Shown here: piece after piece, positions 11,400 to 22,247 of the stretch
Position numbering within the stretch: the first letter of the stretch is position 1
Layout of the letters: each line of letters begins with the position of its first letter
DNA from: Pseudomonadota bacterium
GTDB lineage: Bacteria; Pseudomonadota; Gammaproteobacteria; Steroidobacterales; Steroidobacteraceae
Reading direction: 5' to 3'
Assembly: GCA_018241525.1 (NCBI GenBank)
Contig: JAFEDR010000011.1
Span: 744,001-808,000 of the forward strand
Length of the DNA stretch: 64,000 nucleotides
Notes under the pieces: model-generated
Seen by the model: only the letters and a program-made list of their open reading frames with translations
Database searches by the model: none
What the model was told of the DNA's origin: nothing
Position numbers and translations under genes: made by a program

Positions 11400-12717
11400 G
11401 ACCGGCGGTGCGCCGCATCAGATCGTCGTGGTCGGCGGCGGCGCCGGCGGCCTCGAGCTCGCGACGCGCCTCGGCGACCGGTTCGCGCGCCGCGATCGCG
11501 CCGCGGTGACGCTGGTGGATCGCGCCCGCACGCACGTCTGGAAGCCGCTGCTGCACAAGGTGGCGGCCGGCACGATGGATCCCGGCGAGCACGAGCTCGA
11601 CTACTTCGCGCAGGCGCACTGGCACCGCTTTCGCTACCAGCCGGGCACGATGGTCGGCCTCGACCGCGCGGCGCGGCGCGTGCTGCTCGCGCCGCTGCAC
11701 GACGACGAGGGTCGTGAAGTCGTGCCCGCCCGGGCGCTCGCCTACGACACGCTGGTGATCGCGGTCGGCAGCCAGACGAACGACTTCGGCACGCCCGGCG
11801 CCGCCGAGCACGCGATCTCGCTGGACTCGCCGGCGCAGGCGCTGCGCTTCCAGGCGCGGCTGCTGAACGCCTGCCTGCGCGCCGACCTCGAGCCGGCGCC
11901 GCCGGCGCCGGGCACGCTCGGCATCGCGATCATCGGCGCCGGTGCGACCGGCGTCGAGCTCTCGGCCGAGCTGCACAAGGTGGTGCGCGTGCTGGTCGCC
12001 TACGGCTTCCGGCGCATCGACCCGGAGCGCGACGTGCGCATCACGATCATCGAGGCCGCGCCGCGGCTGCTGCCGGCGCTGCCGGAGCGGCTGGCGCGGG
12101 CGACCGGCCGGCTGCTCGACCGGCTCGGCGTCGAGGTGCTGACCGGCGAGCGCGTGGTGGCGGTCAGCGACCACGGCGTGCGGACCGCGAGCGGGCGCGA
12201 GGTGCCGGCCGCGCTCGTGGTCTGGGCGGCCGGCGTCAAGGCCCCCGAATTCCTGAAGGGCCTCGACGGCCTCGAGACCAACCGCCTGAACCAGCTGGTG
12301 GTCGGCCCGACGCTGCAGACGAGCCGCGATCCTGCGGTGTTCGCGCTCGGCGACTGCGCCGCCTGCGCCTGGCCCGGCAAGGACGGCAACGTGCCGCCGC
12401 GCGCGCAGGCCGCGCACCAGCAGGCGAGCTTCCTGGTGCGCGCGCTGAAGCAGCGCCTCGCCGGACGTCCGCTGCCGGCCTGGCGCTACCGCGACTTCGG
12501 CTCGCTGGTCTCGCTCGGGCGCTACAGCGCGGTCGGCAGCCTGATGGACTCGATCACGCGCGGCAGCTGGATGATCGAGGGCACGTTCGCGCGCCTGATG
12601 TACGTGTCGCTCTACAAGATGCACGAGACCGCGCTGCACGGCCCGGTGCGCGTGTTGCTCGACACGCTGGCGCGCGCGCTCGGCCGGCGCGGCGAGCCGC
12701 AGGTCAAGCTGCACTGA
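11392..12717 (+). CDS. ndh: Type II NADH dehydrogenase
   Basis: A 441-residue FAD-dependent, non-proton-pumping NADH:quinone oxidoreductase at the inner membrane. The N-terminal FAD Rossmann motif is VVVGGGAGGLELATRL (residues ~12-27); the NADH-binding dinucleotide fold is IAIIGAGATGVELSAEL. AVFALGDCAAC is the second FAD-binding motif and AAHQQASFLVRALK matches the conserved quinone-site AQxA region. The C-terminal amphipathic region (SLYKMHETALHG) probably anchors it to the membrane. ATG 11392 overlaps the upstream GST gene by 8 bp. It converges with plsC, with 6 bp between the stop codons. Confidence 0.93.
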   Translation: MPETGGAPHQIVVVGGGAGGLELATRLGDRFARRDRAAVTLVDRARTHVWKPLLHKVAAGTMDPGEHELDYFAQAHWHRFRYQPGTMVGLDRAARRVLLAPLHDDEGREVVPARALAYDTLVIAVGSQTNDFGTPGAAEHAISLDSPAQALRFQARLLNACLRADLEPAPPAPGTLGIAIIGAGATGVELSAELHKVVRVLVAYGFRRIDPERDVRITIIEAAPRLLPALPERLARATGRLLDRLGVEVLTGERVVAVSDHGVRTASGREVPAALVVWAAGVKAPEFLKGLDGLETNRLNQLVVGPTLQTSRDPAVFALGDCAACAWPGKDGNVPPRAQAAHQQASFLVRALKQRLAGRPLPAWRYRDFGSLVSLGRYSAVGSLMDSITRGSWMIEGTFARLMYVSLYKMHETALHGPVRVLLDTLARALGRRGEPQVKLH

Positions 12718-12723
12718 GCGACG

Positions 12724-13431
12724 TCAGCCGCCGAGCTCGGCGGTCTTGCCGTCGATGAAGGCGCGTACGTCCTCGATGACGTCGCGGGCGTCGCGACCGG
12801 CGCACTCGACCGGAGGGCCGATCACGACGCGGATCGTGCCGCGTCGCTTCAGCAGCCCGCGGCGCGCCCAGTAGCGACCCGCGTCGTGCGCCACCGGGAC
12901 GATCTTGCAGCCGGCCGCGACGCCGAGCGCCGCGCCGCTGATCCCGAAGCGCCGCCGCGCGCCCACCGCGACGCGCGTCCCCTCCGGGTAGATCAGGATC
13001 CACATGCCGGCGGCGAGACGCTGCTGGCCCTGCGCGATCACCTGGCTGACGGCGGCCCGGTGCGCCGAGCGATCGATCGCGATCGGGTGCATCAGTCGCG
13101 TCGCCCAGCCGATCACCGGGATCCAGAGGATCTCGCGCTTCAGCACCCAGGCCTGCGGCGGGAAGATCACCATCTGCGCGACCGTTTCCCAGGCCGAGGA
13201 GTGGCGCCACATCGAGATGTGGCTGCCGGCCGGGATGTTTTCGCGGCCCTCGACCACGTAGCCGAGGCCGCAGATCCGGCGTGCGGCGCCGAGCTGCATC
13301 CGCGCCCAGAAGCGCACGACCTCGTAGCGCTTCTCGTACGGGAGCCAGAACGACGCCAGCACCACCACCGCGTAGAGCGCGGTCGAGGCGAACATGAAGC
13401 CGGTGAGTACCAGCGACCGCAGCCATTGCAT
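12724..13431 (-). CDS. plsC: 1-acyl-sn-glycerol-3-phosphate acyltransferase
   Basis: A 235-residue inner-membrane enzyme that makes phosphatidic acid from lysophosphatidic acid and acyl-ACP or acyl-CoA. An N-terminal membrane anchor (VLTGFMFASTALYAVVVLASF) is followed by motif I RHSSAWETV, motif II-like region FPPQAWVLKREILWIP, motif III YPEGTRVAVG and motif IV IVPVAHDAG. The catalytic HX4D of E. coli PlsC is HX4E here, a variant I know from several proteobacterial PlsC proteins. Location near the dnaA block beside glyS-glyQ matches Pseudomonas gene order. ATG 13431. Confidence 0.92.
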   Translation of the reverse strand: MQWLRSLVLTGFMFASTALYAVVVLASFWLPYEKRYEVVRFWARMQLGAARRICGLGYVVEGRENIPAGSHISMWRHSSAWETVAQMVIFPPQAWVLKREILWIPVIGWATRLMHPIAIDRSAHRAAVSQVIAQGQQRLAAGMWILIYPEGTRVAVGARRRFGISGAALGVAAGCKIVPVAHDAGRYWARRGLLKRRGTIRVVIGPPVECAGRDARDVIEDVRAFIDGKTAELGG

Positions 13432-13492
13432 GGGTGAACGAGTGTACGGTAAACCGTGTCAACCGGCGCACGACGCCGCCGTTCAGAACGCC

Positions 13493-13939
13493 ATGAGCCT
13501 GCCGCGCCGACGCTTCGTCACCGCCCATCGCGTCGCGCACTGCGCCGCGCTGGTCGTGCTGCTCGCCTTCGGCGGCTGCGCGACGACGCGGCACGGTCGC
13601 ACGACGCTCGCCGAGATGCAGCCCTTTGCCGGCGCCTCGATCGACTCGTTCCACTTCTACCGGCTGCACGACTGGCAGGCCGTCGACGACCAGCACGTCG
13701 TGATCTGGACGGATCCCTGGACGGCGTACCTGATCACGACCGCCGGCCCGTGCTTCGAGCTCGACTTCGCCTGGCGGCTCGGCGTCAGCGCGACGCTCGA
13801 CCGCGTCAGCCGCTTCGAGGCGCTGTTCCCGGGCGACCATGCGCGCTGCCCGGTCGCCGATATCCAGCCGCTCGACGTCAAGCGCCTGAACGCCGCCCGC
13901 AAGGCGGCGCGGGCCGCCGCGACCGGGAAGGATTCCTGA
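13493..13939 (+). CDS. Small lipoprotein, DUF6491-like
   Basis: A 148-residue exported protein with lipobox LLAFGGC, so Cys about 29 should be lipidated. The mature part has FHFYRLHDWQAVDDQHVVIW, YLITTAGPCFELDFAW and RCPVADIQPLDVKRLNAAR; this order of FYRL, a Cys after the AYL-like strand and CPxxDIxPLD is the pattern I associate with the DUF6491 family, whose function is unknown. Two Cys could form a disulfide. It is transcribed divergently from plsC with 61 bp between starts and converges with glyS. The spacer has a short ACGGT/ACCGT inverted repeat (13446-13457). Confidence 0.75.
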   Translation: MSLPRRRFVTAHRVAHCAALVVLLAFGGCATTRHGRTTLAEMQPFAGASIDSFHFYRLHDWQAVDDQHVVIWTDPWTAYLITTAGPCFELDFAWRLGVSATLDRVSRFEALFPGDHARCPVADIQPLDVKRLNAARKAARAAATGKDS

Positions 13940-13948
13940 GCCGGGCCC

Positions 13949-16072
13949 CTAGCCCGGCAGCCGCGAGAGGTCCGCGACCTCGAGGAACAGCCGCTGCACC
14001 GAGACGAGCAGGTGCAGGCGATTGGCGCGCACCGCCGCATCGTCGGCCATCACCATGACCTTGTCGAAGAACGCGTCGACCGCGGGCCGCAGGCGCGCGA
14101 GCTCGCGCAGCGCCGCCGTGTAGTCGCGCCGCGCGAGCAGCGCCTCGACTCCCGGTGCGACCACGCCGAGCGCCTCGGCGAGCGCCCGCTCCTCGGCCAG
14201 CGTCAGCAGCGAAGCGTCGAGCTCCCGCGCGGCGCCGCCCTCGGCCTTGCGCAGGATGTTCGCGATGCGCTTGTTGGCGCCGGAGAGCGCGGCCGCATCC
14301 GGCAGGCCGAGGAACGCGCCCAGCGCGCGCAGCCGCGAGTCGAAGTCGAGCGGCGAGCGCGGGCGGCGGTCGAGCACCGCGTCGAACATCTCGGTGGTGA
14401 TGCCGCCGCCGCCTTCCAGGTAGTGGGCGCGCAGCCGCTCGAACACGTAGTCGTAGATCTCCGCCTCGACCCCGGCCGCGACCGGCGCGGGCGGCTTGCC
14501 GTCGACGCGCGCCGCGGCGGTCGCGACGATGTCGGCACGGGCAAGCTCGAGCGCGCGCGCAATCGCCGCCACCAGGTCGAGGTCGAGCCGCCGCTCGAGC
14601 ACGATGCGCAGCACCCCGAGCGCGAGCCGCCGGAGCGCGAACGGATCCTTGGTGCCGGAGGGCTTCTGGCCGATCGCGAAGATGCCGACGATCGTGTCGA
14701 GCTTGTCGGCGAGCGCGAGCGCCGTGCCGACGCCGCCCGCCGGCAGCGCATCGCCCGCGAAGCGCGGCAGGTACTGCTCGGCCATCGCCGCCGCGACCTC
14801 CGGCGACTCGCCGTCGTGGCGCGCGTAGTAGGCGCCCATCGTGCCCTGCAGCTCCGGGAACTCGCCGACGAGTCCGGTCAGCAGGTCGCACTTCGCGAGC
14901 TCCGCCGCGCGCGCGCAGCGGGCGGGATCGGCGCCGGCGAGGCCGGCGAGCGAGGTCGCGAGCGCGCCGACGCGCGCACTCTTCTGGAAGTAGGAGCCCA
15001 GCTGCGCCTGGAAGGTGACGGCCTTCAGCGCCTCGCGCCGCGCGGCGAGCGGCTGGCGCCGGTCCTGGTCCCAGAAGAACGCGCCGTCCGCGAGCCGCGG
15101 CCGCACCACGCGCTCGTTGCCGGCGCGCACCTCGGCCGGATCCAGGCTCTCGAGGTTCGCGACCGTGATGAAGCGGGCCATCAGGCCGCCGCCCGGCGTG
15201 CGCAGCGGGAAGTAGCGCTGGTGGTCCTGCAGCGTCGCGATCAGTACTTCCGGCGGCAGCTCGAGGAAGCGCTCCTCGAAGCGGCCGGCGAGCGGTACCG
15301 GCCACTCGACGAGCGCCGTCACCTCGTCGAGCAGTGCCGCGCCGATCAGCGCCTCCGCACCGTGCTCGGCGGCGAGCGCGAGCACGCCCGTGCGGATGCG
15401 CTCGCGGCGCACAGCGAAGTCGGCCACCACCTTGCCGGCCTTCTCGAGGCGCGCCGCGTAGCTCGCCGGGCTCGACAGCACAATCTCGCGCGGCGCCATG
15501 AAGCGATGGCCGCGCGTGCGGTTCGAGGCGGTCAGGCCGAGGATCGTGGCCGGCAGCACCTCGCGACCCCACAGCAGCACGACCCAGTGCACCGGCCGCA
15601 CGAACTCGGCCTCGCCGCTGCCCCAGCGCATGCGCTTGGCGATCGGCAGCTTGTCGAGTGCCGTGCCGATGATGCCCTCGAGGAGCGCCGCGGTGGCGGC
15701 GCCCGCCTTGACGCCGGTGTAGTGCAGGAACTCGCCCTTCGGCTCGGTGACCCGGCCGAGCGCCGCGACCGTGGTGCCGCAGGACTCGGCGAAGGCGGTT
15801 GCCGCCCGGGTCGGCGCGCCGTCCGGGCCGAACGCCGCGGCGACGGGCGGCCCGCGCCGCTTCAGCTCCTGGTCCGGCTGGCGCTCGGCGACCCGGCGCA
15901 GCAGCACCGCGAGCCGGCGCGGCGTCGCGTAGAGCTGCAAGCGGCCGTGGCGGACGCCGGCCGCGGCGAGCCCGGCGACGATGCCCTCGCCGAACGCCGC
16001 CGACAGCAGCGGCAGCGACTTCGGCGGCAGCTCCTCGGTGCCGATCTCGACCAGCAGGTCGCGCGTGCTCAC
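13949..16072 (-). CDS. glyS: Glycine-tRNA ligase beta subunit
   Basis: The 707-residue beta subunit of the bacterial alpha2beta2 glycyl-tRNA synthetase, needed for tRNA recognition. It begins DLLVEIGTEELPPKSL, the standard GlyS start, has RRGPPVAAAF and RTRGHRFMAPREI in the N-terminal part, the HD-like and DALR anticodon-binding regions toward the C-terminus (FDKVMVMADDAAVRANRL). Start GTG at 16072 overlaps the glyQ stop codon by 4 bp, so the subunits are translationally coupled. A much longer open frame continues upstream but runs antiparallel to nothing conserved and is rejected. Confidence 0.97.
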   Translation of the reverse strand: MSTRDLLVEIGTEELPPKSLPLLSAAFGEGIVAGLAAAGVRHGRLQLYATPRRLAVLLRRVAERQPDQELKRRGPPVAAAFGPDGAPTRAATAFAESCGTTVAALGRVTEPKGEFLHYTGVKAGAATAALLEGIIGTALDKLPIAKRMRWGSGEAEFVRPVHWVVLLWGREVLPATILGLTASNRTRGHRFMAPREIVLSSPASYAARLEKAGKVVADFAVRRERIRTGVLALAAEHGAEALIGAALLDEVTALVEWPVPLAGRFEERFLELPPEVLIATLQDHQRYFPLRTPGGGLMARFITVANLESLDPAEVRAGNERVVRPRLADGAFFWDQDRRQPLAARREALKAVTFQAQLGSYFQKSARVGALATSLAGLAGADPARCARAAELAKCDLLTGLVGEFPELQGTMGAYYARHDGESPEVAAAMAEQYLPRFAGDALPAGGVGTALALADKLDTIVGIFAIGQKPSGTKDPFALRRLALGVLRIVLERRLDLDLVAAIARALELARADIVATAAARVDGKPPAPVAAGVEAEIYDYVFERLRAHYLEGGGGITTEMFDAVLDRRPRSPLDFDSRLRALGAFLGLPDAAALSGANKRIANILRKAEGGAARELDASLLTLAEERALAEALGVVAPGVEALLARRDYTAALRELARLRPAVDAFFDKVMVMADDAAVRANRLHLLVSVQRLFLEVADLSRLPG

Positions 16073-17031
16073 GCGAACCTCCCGGCCGGCGCCGGCGCCG
16101 GCGGATCGACCCGCGGCACGACGGTCTTCAGCATCGGGAAGCCCAGCGCCTCGCGGCTGCGGTAGTAGGCCTCGGCGACGCCGCGCGCCAGCGTGCGCAC
16201 GCGCAGGATGTAGCGCTGGCGCTCGGTGACCGAGATCGCACGGCGCGCATCGAGCAGGTTGAAGGTGTGCGAGGTCTTGAGCATGCGCTCGTAGGCCGGC
16301 AGCGCCAGCGGCACCGCGAGGCAGCGCTGGCACTCGCGCTCGTGCGCATCGAACTGGCGGAACAGCTCGTCGGTGTCGGCCACCTCGAAGTTGTACTTCG
16401 ACTGCTCGACCTCGTTCTGGTGGTAGACATCGCCGTAGGTCACGCGGCCGAGCGGGCCGTCGGCCCAGGTCAGCTCGAACATGCTTTCGACGCCCTGCAG
16501 GTACATCGCGAGCCGCTCGAGGCCGTAGGTGATCTCGCCCATCACCGGCCGGCAGTCGAGCCCGCCGACCTGCTGGAAGTACGTGAACTGCGTGACTTCC
16601 ATGCCGTTCAGCCAGATCTCCCAGCCGAGCCCCCAGGCGCCGAGCGTCGGCGACTCCCAGTTGTCCTCGACGAGACGGATGTCGTGCACGCGCGGGTCGA
16701 TGCCGACCGCCGCCAGCGAGCCCATGTACAGGTCGACGAAGTCCGGCGGCGAGGGCTTCAGCACTACCTGGAACTGGTAGTAGCGCTGGCCGCGGAACGG
16801 GTTCTCGCCATAGCGGCCGTCGGTCGGGCGGCGCGACGGCTGCACGTAGGCGGCGCTCCAGGGCTCCGGCCCGACCGCGCGCAGGAACGTCGCGGTGTGG
16901 AACGTGCCGGCGCCGACCTCCATGTCGTAGGGCTGCACCAGCACGCAGCCGCGCTCCGCCCAGTAGCGCTGCAGCGCGAAGATCAGGTCCTGGAACGTGC
17001 GGGGGCGGGTTGGCGTTCGGGGGCGGGCCAT
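16069..17031 (-). CDS. glyQ: Glycine-tRNA ligase alpha subunit
   Basis: The 320-residue catalytic alpha subunit that activates glycine with ATP and transfers it to tRNA-Gly. Conserved segments include FQDLIFALQRYWAERGC, QPYDMEVGAGTFHTATFL, YVQPSRRPTDGRYGENP and HTFNLLDARRAISVTERQRY. Length is slightly above the usual ~300 because of a 10-residue N-terminal extension (MARPRTPTRP). First gene of the glyQ-glyS operon, divergent from the acyl-CoA ligase with 131 bp between starts, which should hold both promoters. Confidence 0.97.
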   Translation of the reverse strand: MARPRTPTRPRTFQDLIFALQRYWAERGCVLVQPYDMEVGAGTFHTATFLRAVGPEPWSAAYVQPSRRPTDGRYGENPFRGQRYYQFQVVLKPSPPDFVDLYMGSLAAVGIDPRVHDIRLVEDNWESPTLGAWGLGWEIWLNGMEVTQFTYFQQVGGLDCRPVMGEITYGLERLAMYLQGVESMFELTWADGPLGRVTYGDVYHQNEVEQSKYNFEVADTDELFRQFDAHERECQRCLAVPLALPAYERMLKTSHTFNLLDARRAISVTERQRYILRVRTLARGVAEAYYRSREALGFPMLKTVVPRVDPPAPAPAGRFA

Positions 17032-17162
17032 CGGTTGCCTCGGGCGGCGGTCGCCGGCAGACCGGCAGCGTGCGGGCCGCGATTATAGCGGAGCACGCCG
17101 CGTGGCCCGTTCGGGTAATGTGCGGCCAAGGCGCCCGCGAGCGCCGGCGCGGGGGGCGAGCG

Positions 17163-18797
<1,635 letters not shown>

Positions 18798-18830
18798 TCC
18801 GCGCACCAACCCCGGGCATCCGAGGCGCAA

Positions 18831-18847
18831 GGCACCAAAATGGTGCC
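18831..18847. promoter_or_regulatory. NtrC-binding site, distal (glnA enhancer)
   Basis: GGCACCA-AAA-TGGTGCC is a perfect 17 bp palindrome matching the NtrC site consensus TGCACC-N5-GGTGCA with one symmetric difference at the ends. Its centre (18839) is 32 bp, about three helical turns, from the centre of the second site, the same spacing as the two strong sites of the E. coli glnA enhancer. Confidence 0.85.
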
Positions 18848-18860
18848 TGACGTGCACACA

Positions 18861-18881
18861 TTTGCACTAAGATAGTGCAAA
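18861..18881. promoter_or_regulatory. NtrC-binding site, proximal (glnA enhancer)
   Basis: TGCACTA-AGA-TAGTGCA, flanked by TT and AA, forms a perfect 21 bp palindrome centred at 18871. It fits the NtrC consensus. The centre is about 100 bp upstream of the transcription start predicted from the sigma-54 promoter, close to the E. coli arrangement. The cognate ntrB and ntrC genes lie 2-5 kb downstream. Confidence 0.87.
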
Positions 18882-18943
18882 TCGACTCAAAATCCCCAGG
18901 CTCTCTGACGCTAAGCCCCTGATTCTGCGCCATCTGGGTGCAC

Positions 18944-18959
18944 GGGCACGGATCCTGCA
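18944..18959 (+). promoter_or_regulatory. Sigma-54 promoter of glnA
   Basis: GGGCACGGATCCTGCA has the invariant GG (18945-18946) and GC (18957-18958) of -24/-12 promoters separated by exactly 10 bases, and resembles TGGCAC-N5-TTGCA. It lies 50 bp before the glnA ATG and downstream of two NtrC palindromes. A second, sigma-70 promoter may exist but none stands out. Confidence 0.83.
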
Positions 18960-19008
18960 GTTCTTTGGGCCTCGGTTCCGAGCCAATTCCGTCAACTGGA
19001 GGTTTGCG

Positions 19009-20421
19009 ATGACGACGCCTGCCGATGTGGTGAAGCTGATCAAGGACCGCGAGGTGAAGTACGCGGATCTGCGGTTTACGGACACGCGCGGCAAGGAACA
19101 GCACGTCACCGTCCCCTCGCGCTACGTCACCGACGAGTTCTTCGTCGACGGCAAGATGTTCGACGGCTCCTCGATCGCCGGCTGGAAGGGCATCAACGAG
19201 TCGGACATGATCCTGATGCCCGACGCCTCGACCGCGATCCTCGATCCGTTCTTCGAGGAGTCCACGGTCAACATTCGCTGCGACATCATCGAGCCCGCCA
19301 CCATGCAGGGCTACGAGCGCGATCCGCGCTCGCTCGGCAAGCGCGCCGAGGCGTACCTGAAGAGCACCGGCATCGCCGACAGCGCGCTGTTCGGCCCCGA
19401 GAACGAGTTCTTCATCTTCGACGACGTGAAGTGGGGCGCCGAGATGCACTCGGCGAGCTACGCGATCAACTCGGTGCAGGGCGCCTGGAACTCCGGCAGC
19501 GAGCTCGCCGACGGCAACCGCGGCCATCGCCCGGGGGTCAAGGGCGGCTACTTCCCGGTGCCGCCGGTCGATGCCTACCAGGACATCCGCGGCGCGATGT
19601 GCCAGGCGCTCGAGGAGCTCGGCCTCAAGGTCGAGGTGCACCACCACGAGGTGGCGACCGGCGGGCAGTGCGAGATCGGCGTCGGCGCCAACACGCTCGT
19701 GAAGAAGGCCGACGAGGTGCAGATCCTCAAGTACGCGATCCTCAACGTCGCGCACGGCTACGGCAAGACCGCGACCTTCATGCCGAAGCCGCTGGTCGGT
19801 GACAACGGCAGCGGCATGCACGTGCACCAGTCGCTGTCGAAGGACGGCAAGAACATCTTCGCCGGCGACAAGTACGCGGGCCTGTCGGAGACCTGCCTCT
19901 ACTACATCGGCGGCATCATCAAGCACGCCCGCGCGCTGAACGCGTTCACGAACCCGGCGACCAACAGCTACAAGCGGCTGGTGCCGGGCTTCGAGGCGCC
20001 GGTGATGCTCGCCTACTCGGCGCGCAACCGCTCGGCGTCGATCCGGGTGCCGTGGGTGTCGAGCCCGAAGGCGCGCCGCATCGAGGTGCGCTTCCCGGAC
20101 TCGTGCGCGAACCCGTACTTCGCGTTCGCGGCGATGATGATGGCCGGCCTCGACGGCATCCAGAACAAGATCCACCCTGGCGATCCGGCGGACAAGGACC
20201 TGTACGACCTCGAGCCGGAGGAGGCGAAGCACATCCCGACCGTGTGCCATTCGCTCGACATGGCGCTCGACTACCTCGACAAGGACCGCGAGTTCCTGAA
20301 GAAGGGCGGCGTGTTCACCGACGACGTGATCGACGCCTACATCGGCCTCAAGATGCAGGAGGTCACGCGGCTGCGCATGACCACGCACCCGATCGAGTTC
20401 GACATGTACTACAGCGTCTGA
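19009..20421 (+). CDS. glnA: Glutamine synthetase type I
   Basis: A 470-residue GSI-beta enzyme forming glutamine from glutamate, ammonia and ATP as a dodecamer. MFDGSSIAGWKGINESDM is the early conserved loop, GPENEFFIFDDV carries metal-binding glutamates, and NGSGMHVHQSL the ammonium/glutamate-site region. The adenylylation loop KDLYDLEPEE places the target tyrosine at residue 399, so activity is expected to be controlled by GlnE. ATG 19009 has GGAGG 7 bases upstream. The promoter region contains NtrC and sigma-54 elements, and a hairpin terminator follows, so glnA is probably transcribed mainly alone, with ntrBC further downstream. Confidence 0.98.
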   Translation: MTTPADVVKLIKDREVKYADLRFTDTRGKEQHVTVPSRYVTDEFFVDGKMFDGSSIAGWKGINESDMILMPDASTAILDPFFEESTVNIRCDIIEPATMQGYERDPRSLGKRAEAYLKSTGIADSALFGPENEFFIFDDVKWGAEMHSASYAINSVQGAWNSGSELADGNRGHRPGVKGGYFPVPPVDAYQDIRGAMCQALEELGLKVEVHHHEVATGGQCEIGVGANTLVKKADEVQILKYAILNVAHGYGKTATFMPKPLVGDNGSGMHVHQSLSKDGKNIFAGDKYAGLSETCLYYIGGIIKHARALNAFTNPATNSYKRLVPGFEAPVMLAYSARNRSASIRVPWVSSPKARRIEVRFPDSCANPYFAFAAMMMAGLDGIQNKIHPGDPADKDLYDLEPEEAKHIPTVCHSLDMALDYLDKDREFLKKGGVFTDDVIDAYIGLKMQEVTRLRMTTHPIEFDMYYSV

Positions 20422-20427
20422 ACGACG

Positions 20428-20467
20428 GGGCCGCGGGGCGCCGATTGCGCCCCGCGGCCCGGTTTTG
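20428..20467 (+). terminator. Rho-independent terminator after glnA
   Basis: A perfect 14 bp stem (GGGCCGCGGGGCGC, 20428-20441, pairing with 20447-20460) with the 5-base loop CGATT is followed by GGTTTTG. It begins 7 bp after the glnA stop codon. Confidence 0.82.
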
Positions 20468-20495
20468 TGACGCGGTCCGCGAACCCGCGATCCGG

Positions 20496-20520
20496 CCGGG
20501 CGCCGCGGCGCCCGGTTCTT
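20496..20520 (+). terminator. Second GC hairpin between glnA and the DUF4124 gene
   Basis: CCGGGCGCCGCGGCGCCCGG (20496-20515) is a 20 bp self-complementary sequence followed by TTCTTT. It may be a backup terminator for glnA. It lies 35 bp before the next start codon, where a promoter for the next gene would be expected, so the role is uncertain. Confidence 0.45.
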
Positions 20521-20554
20521 TGTCACCCCGCAGGCGAAGGGCTATGCTGACTTC

Positions 20555-21145
20555 ATGCGCCGAACGCACCCCTTCTCCGGGCGGCCGTGGCTCGCCGCGG
20601 CGCTCGCGCTCGCGGCCGCACCGCTGCTCGCCGGCGCGACGCTCTACAAGTGGGTCGACGAGAACGGCGTCACCCACTACTCCGACCGCCCCGAACCCGG
20701 CGCGCAGCGCGTCAAGATCGAGGCGGCGCAGGGCTACCAGGGCAAGACCACGGCCGGCAGCAGCAACCGCGGCGGCGAGACTCGCGCGCCGGCCGGCGAT
20801 GCCGCGCCGCCGAGCTACACGCACCTTGCGATCTCCAACCCGACCGACGGCGCCGTGCTGTGGAACACCGGCGGGCGCGTCGAGATCGGCGCGGACCTAG
20901 AGCCGGCGCTCGCGGACGGCCACTCGCTATGGCTCATCGTCGACGGCAAGTCGAACAAGGCAGGCCCTGGCAACAGCGCCGTGCTCGAGCTGACGCGCGG
21001 CGAGCACACGGCCTCGGCGAGCGTCACCGACGCCCAGGGCATCGAGATCGTGACCTCGGCGGAGATCAAGTTCGTCGTCCGACAGACTTCCGCCGCGCAG
21101 CCGCCGACCGGCCCGCTGCTGCAGAAGCCCGCCAAGCCGCACTGA
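20555..21145 (+). CDS. DUF4124 domain periplasmic protein
   Basis: A 196-residue exported protein. A signal peptide (WLAAALALAAAPLLAGA) is followed directly by ATLYKWVDENGVTHYSDRP, the DUF4124 motif (LYKWVDxxGxxHYSDxP). The second half (residues ~88-180) looks like an immunoglobulin-like beta domain: SNPTDGAVLWNTGGRVEIGA, HSLWLIVDG, TRGEHTASASVTDAQG. Homologues are commonly found next to glnA-ntrBC in pseudomonads and relatives, but their role is unknown; a link with nitrogen control is only suggested by location. The gap to ntrB is 27 bp, so it may be read with ntrB-ntrC. Confidence 0.85.
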   Translation: MRRTHPFSGRPWLAAALALAAAPLLAGATLYKWVDENGVTHYSDRPEPGAQRVKIEAAQGYQGKTTAGSSNRGGETRAPAGDAAPPSYTHLAISNPTDGAVLWNTGGRVEIGADLEPALADGHSLWLIVDGKSNKAGPGNSAVLELTRGEHTASASVTDAQGIEIVTSAEIKFVVRQTSAAQPPTGPLLQKPAKPH

Positions 21146-21172
21146 GCCGCGCGCCGCGCGCCGGGGGCCGCG

Positions 21173-22247
21173 ATGGCCCGTGACGCCGCGCTCGCCTTCG
21201 GCTCGACCCCCACGGACTCGCTGCTCGACGCGCTCTCCACGGCGCTCGTCATCGTCGACGGGCGCGGCGCCGTCGAGTTCCTGAACGCCGCCGCGCAGAC
21301 GCTGCTCGCGGTCGGCATCAAGCAGGCGCGCGGCCGGCCGCTCGCCGAGCTCGTGCGCGAGTCCGGGCCGCTCGACGACCTCGTGGCGCGAGCCCGCGAC
21401 GGCCACGAGCCGATCGCGCACCGCGAGTTCAGGCTCGCGCCGAGCACGCGCGGCGACAGCCACTTCGTGGTCGACTGCACCGCCTCGCCGCTCGACGCTG
21501 GCCGCGTACTGCTCGAGATCTACGACACGACGCGGCAGCAGCGCATCAGCCGCGACAACGCGCTGCTCGCGCAGCTCGACGGCAGTCGCCAGATGGTCCG
21601 GCAGCTGGCGCACGAGATCAAGAATCCCCTCGGCGGCTTGCGCGGCGCGGCGCAGCTGCTCGAGCGCGAGCTGCCGGCCGAGCCGCTCAAGGACTACACG
21701 CGGCTGATCATCCGCGAGGCCGACCGGCTGCGGAAGCTGGTCGACAACCTGCTCGGCCCCGGGGTGCCGCCGAACAAGGTTCCGGTCAACCCGCACGAGC
21801 TCGTGCAGCACGTCTACCAGCTGCTGCGCAGCGAGGCGCCCGGCGGCGTCGCGATCCTGCGCGACTACGACCCGAGCCTGCCGGTCCTCAACGTCGACCG
21901 TGACCAGCTGATCCAGGCGATGCTGAACGTGGGCCGCAACGCCGTGCAGGCGCTCGGCGAGTACGGACGGCTGACGCTGCGCACGCGGGCGCTCGTCAAC
22001 GCCACCATCGGCACGCGCCGCCACCGGGTCGTCGCCAGCATCCAGTTCGAGGACAACGGCGCCGGCGTGCCGCCGGAGATCGCCGACACGCTCTTCTATC
22101 CGCTCGTCACCCGTCGCCCCGGTGGCACCGGTCTCGGGCTCGCGGTCGCCCAGGACCTGGTCACGCGCCACGGCGGGCTGATCGAGTTCGACAGCCGGCC
22201 CGGCCGCACCGTGTTCACGCTGCTCTTGCCCTTCGAGGACGCCTCCG

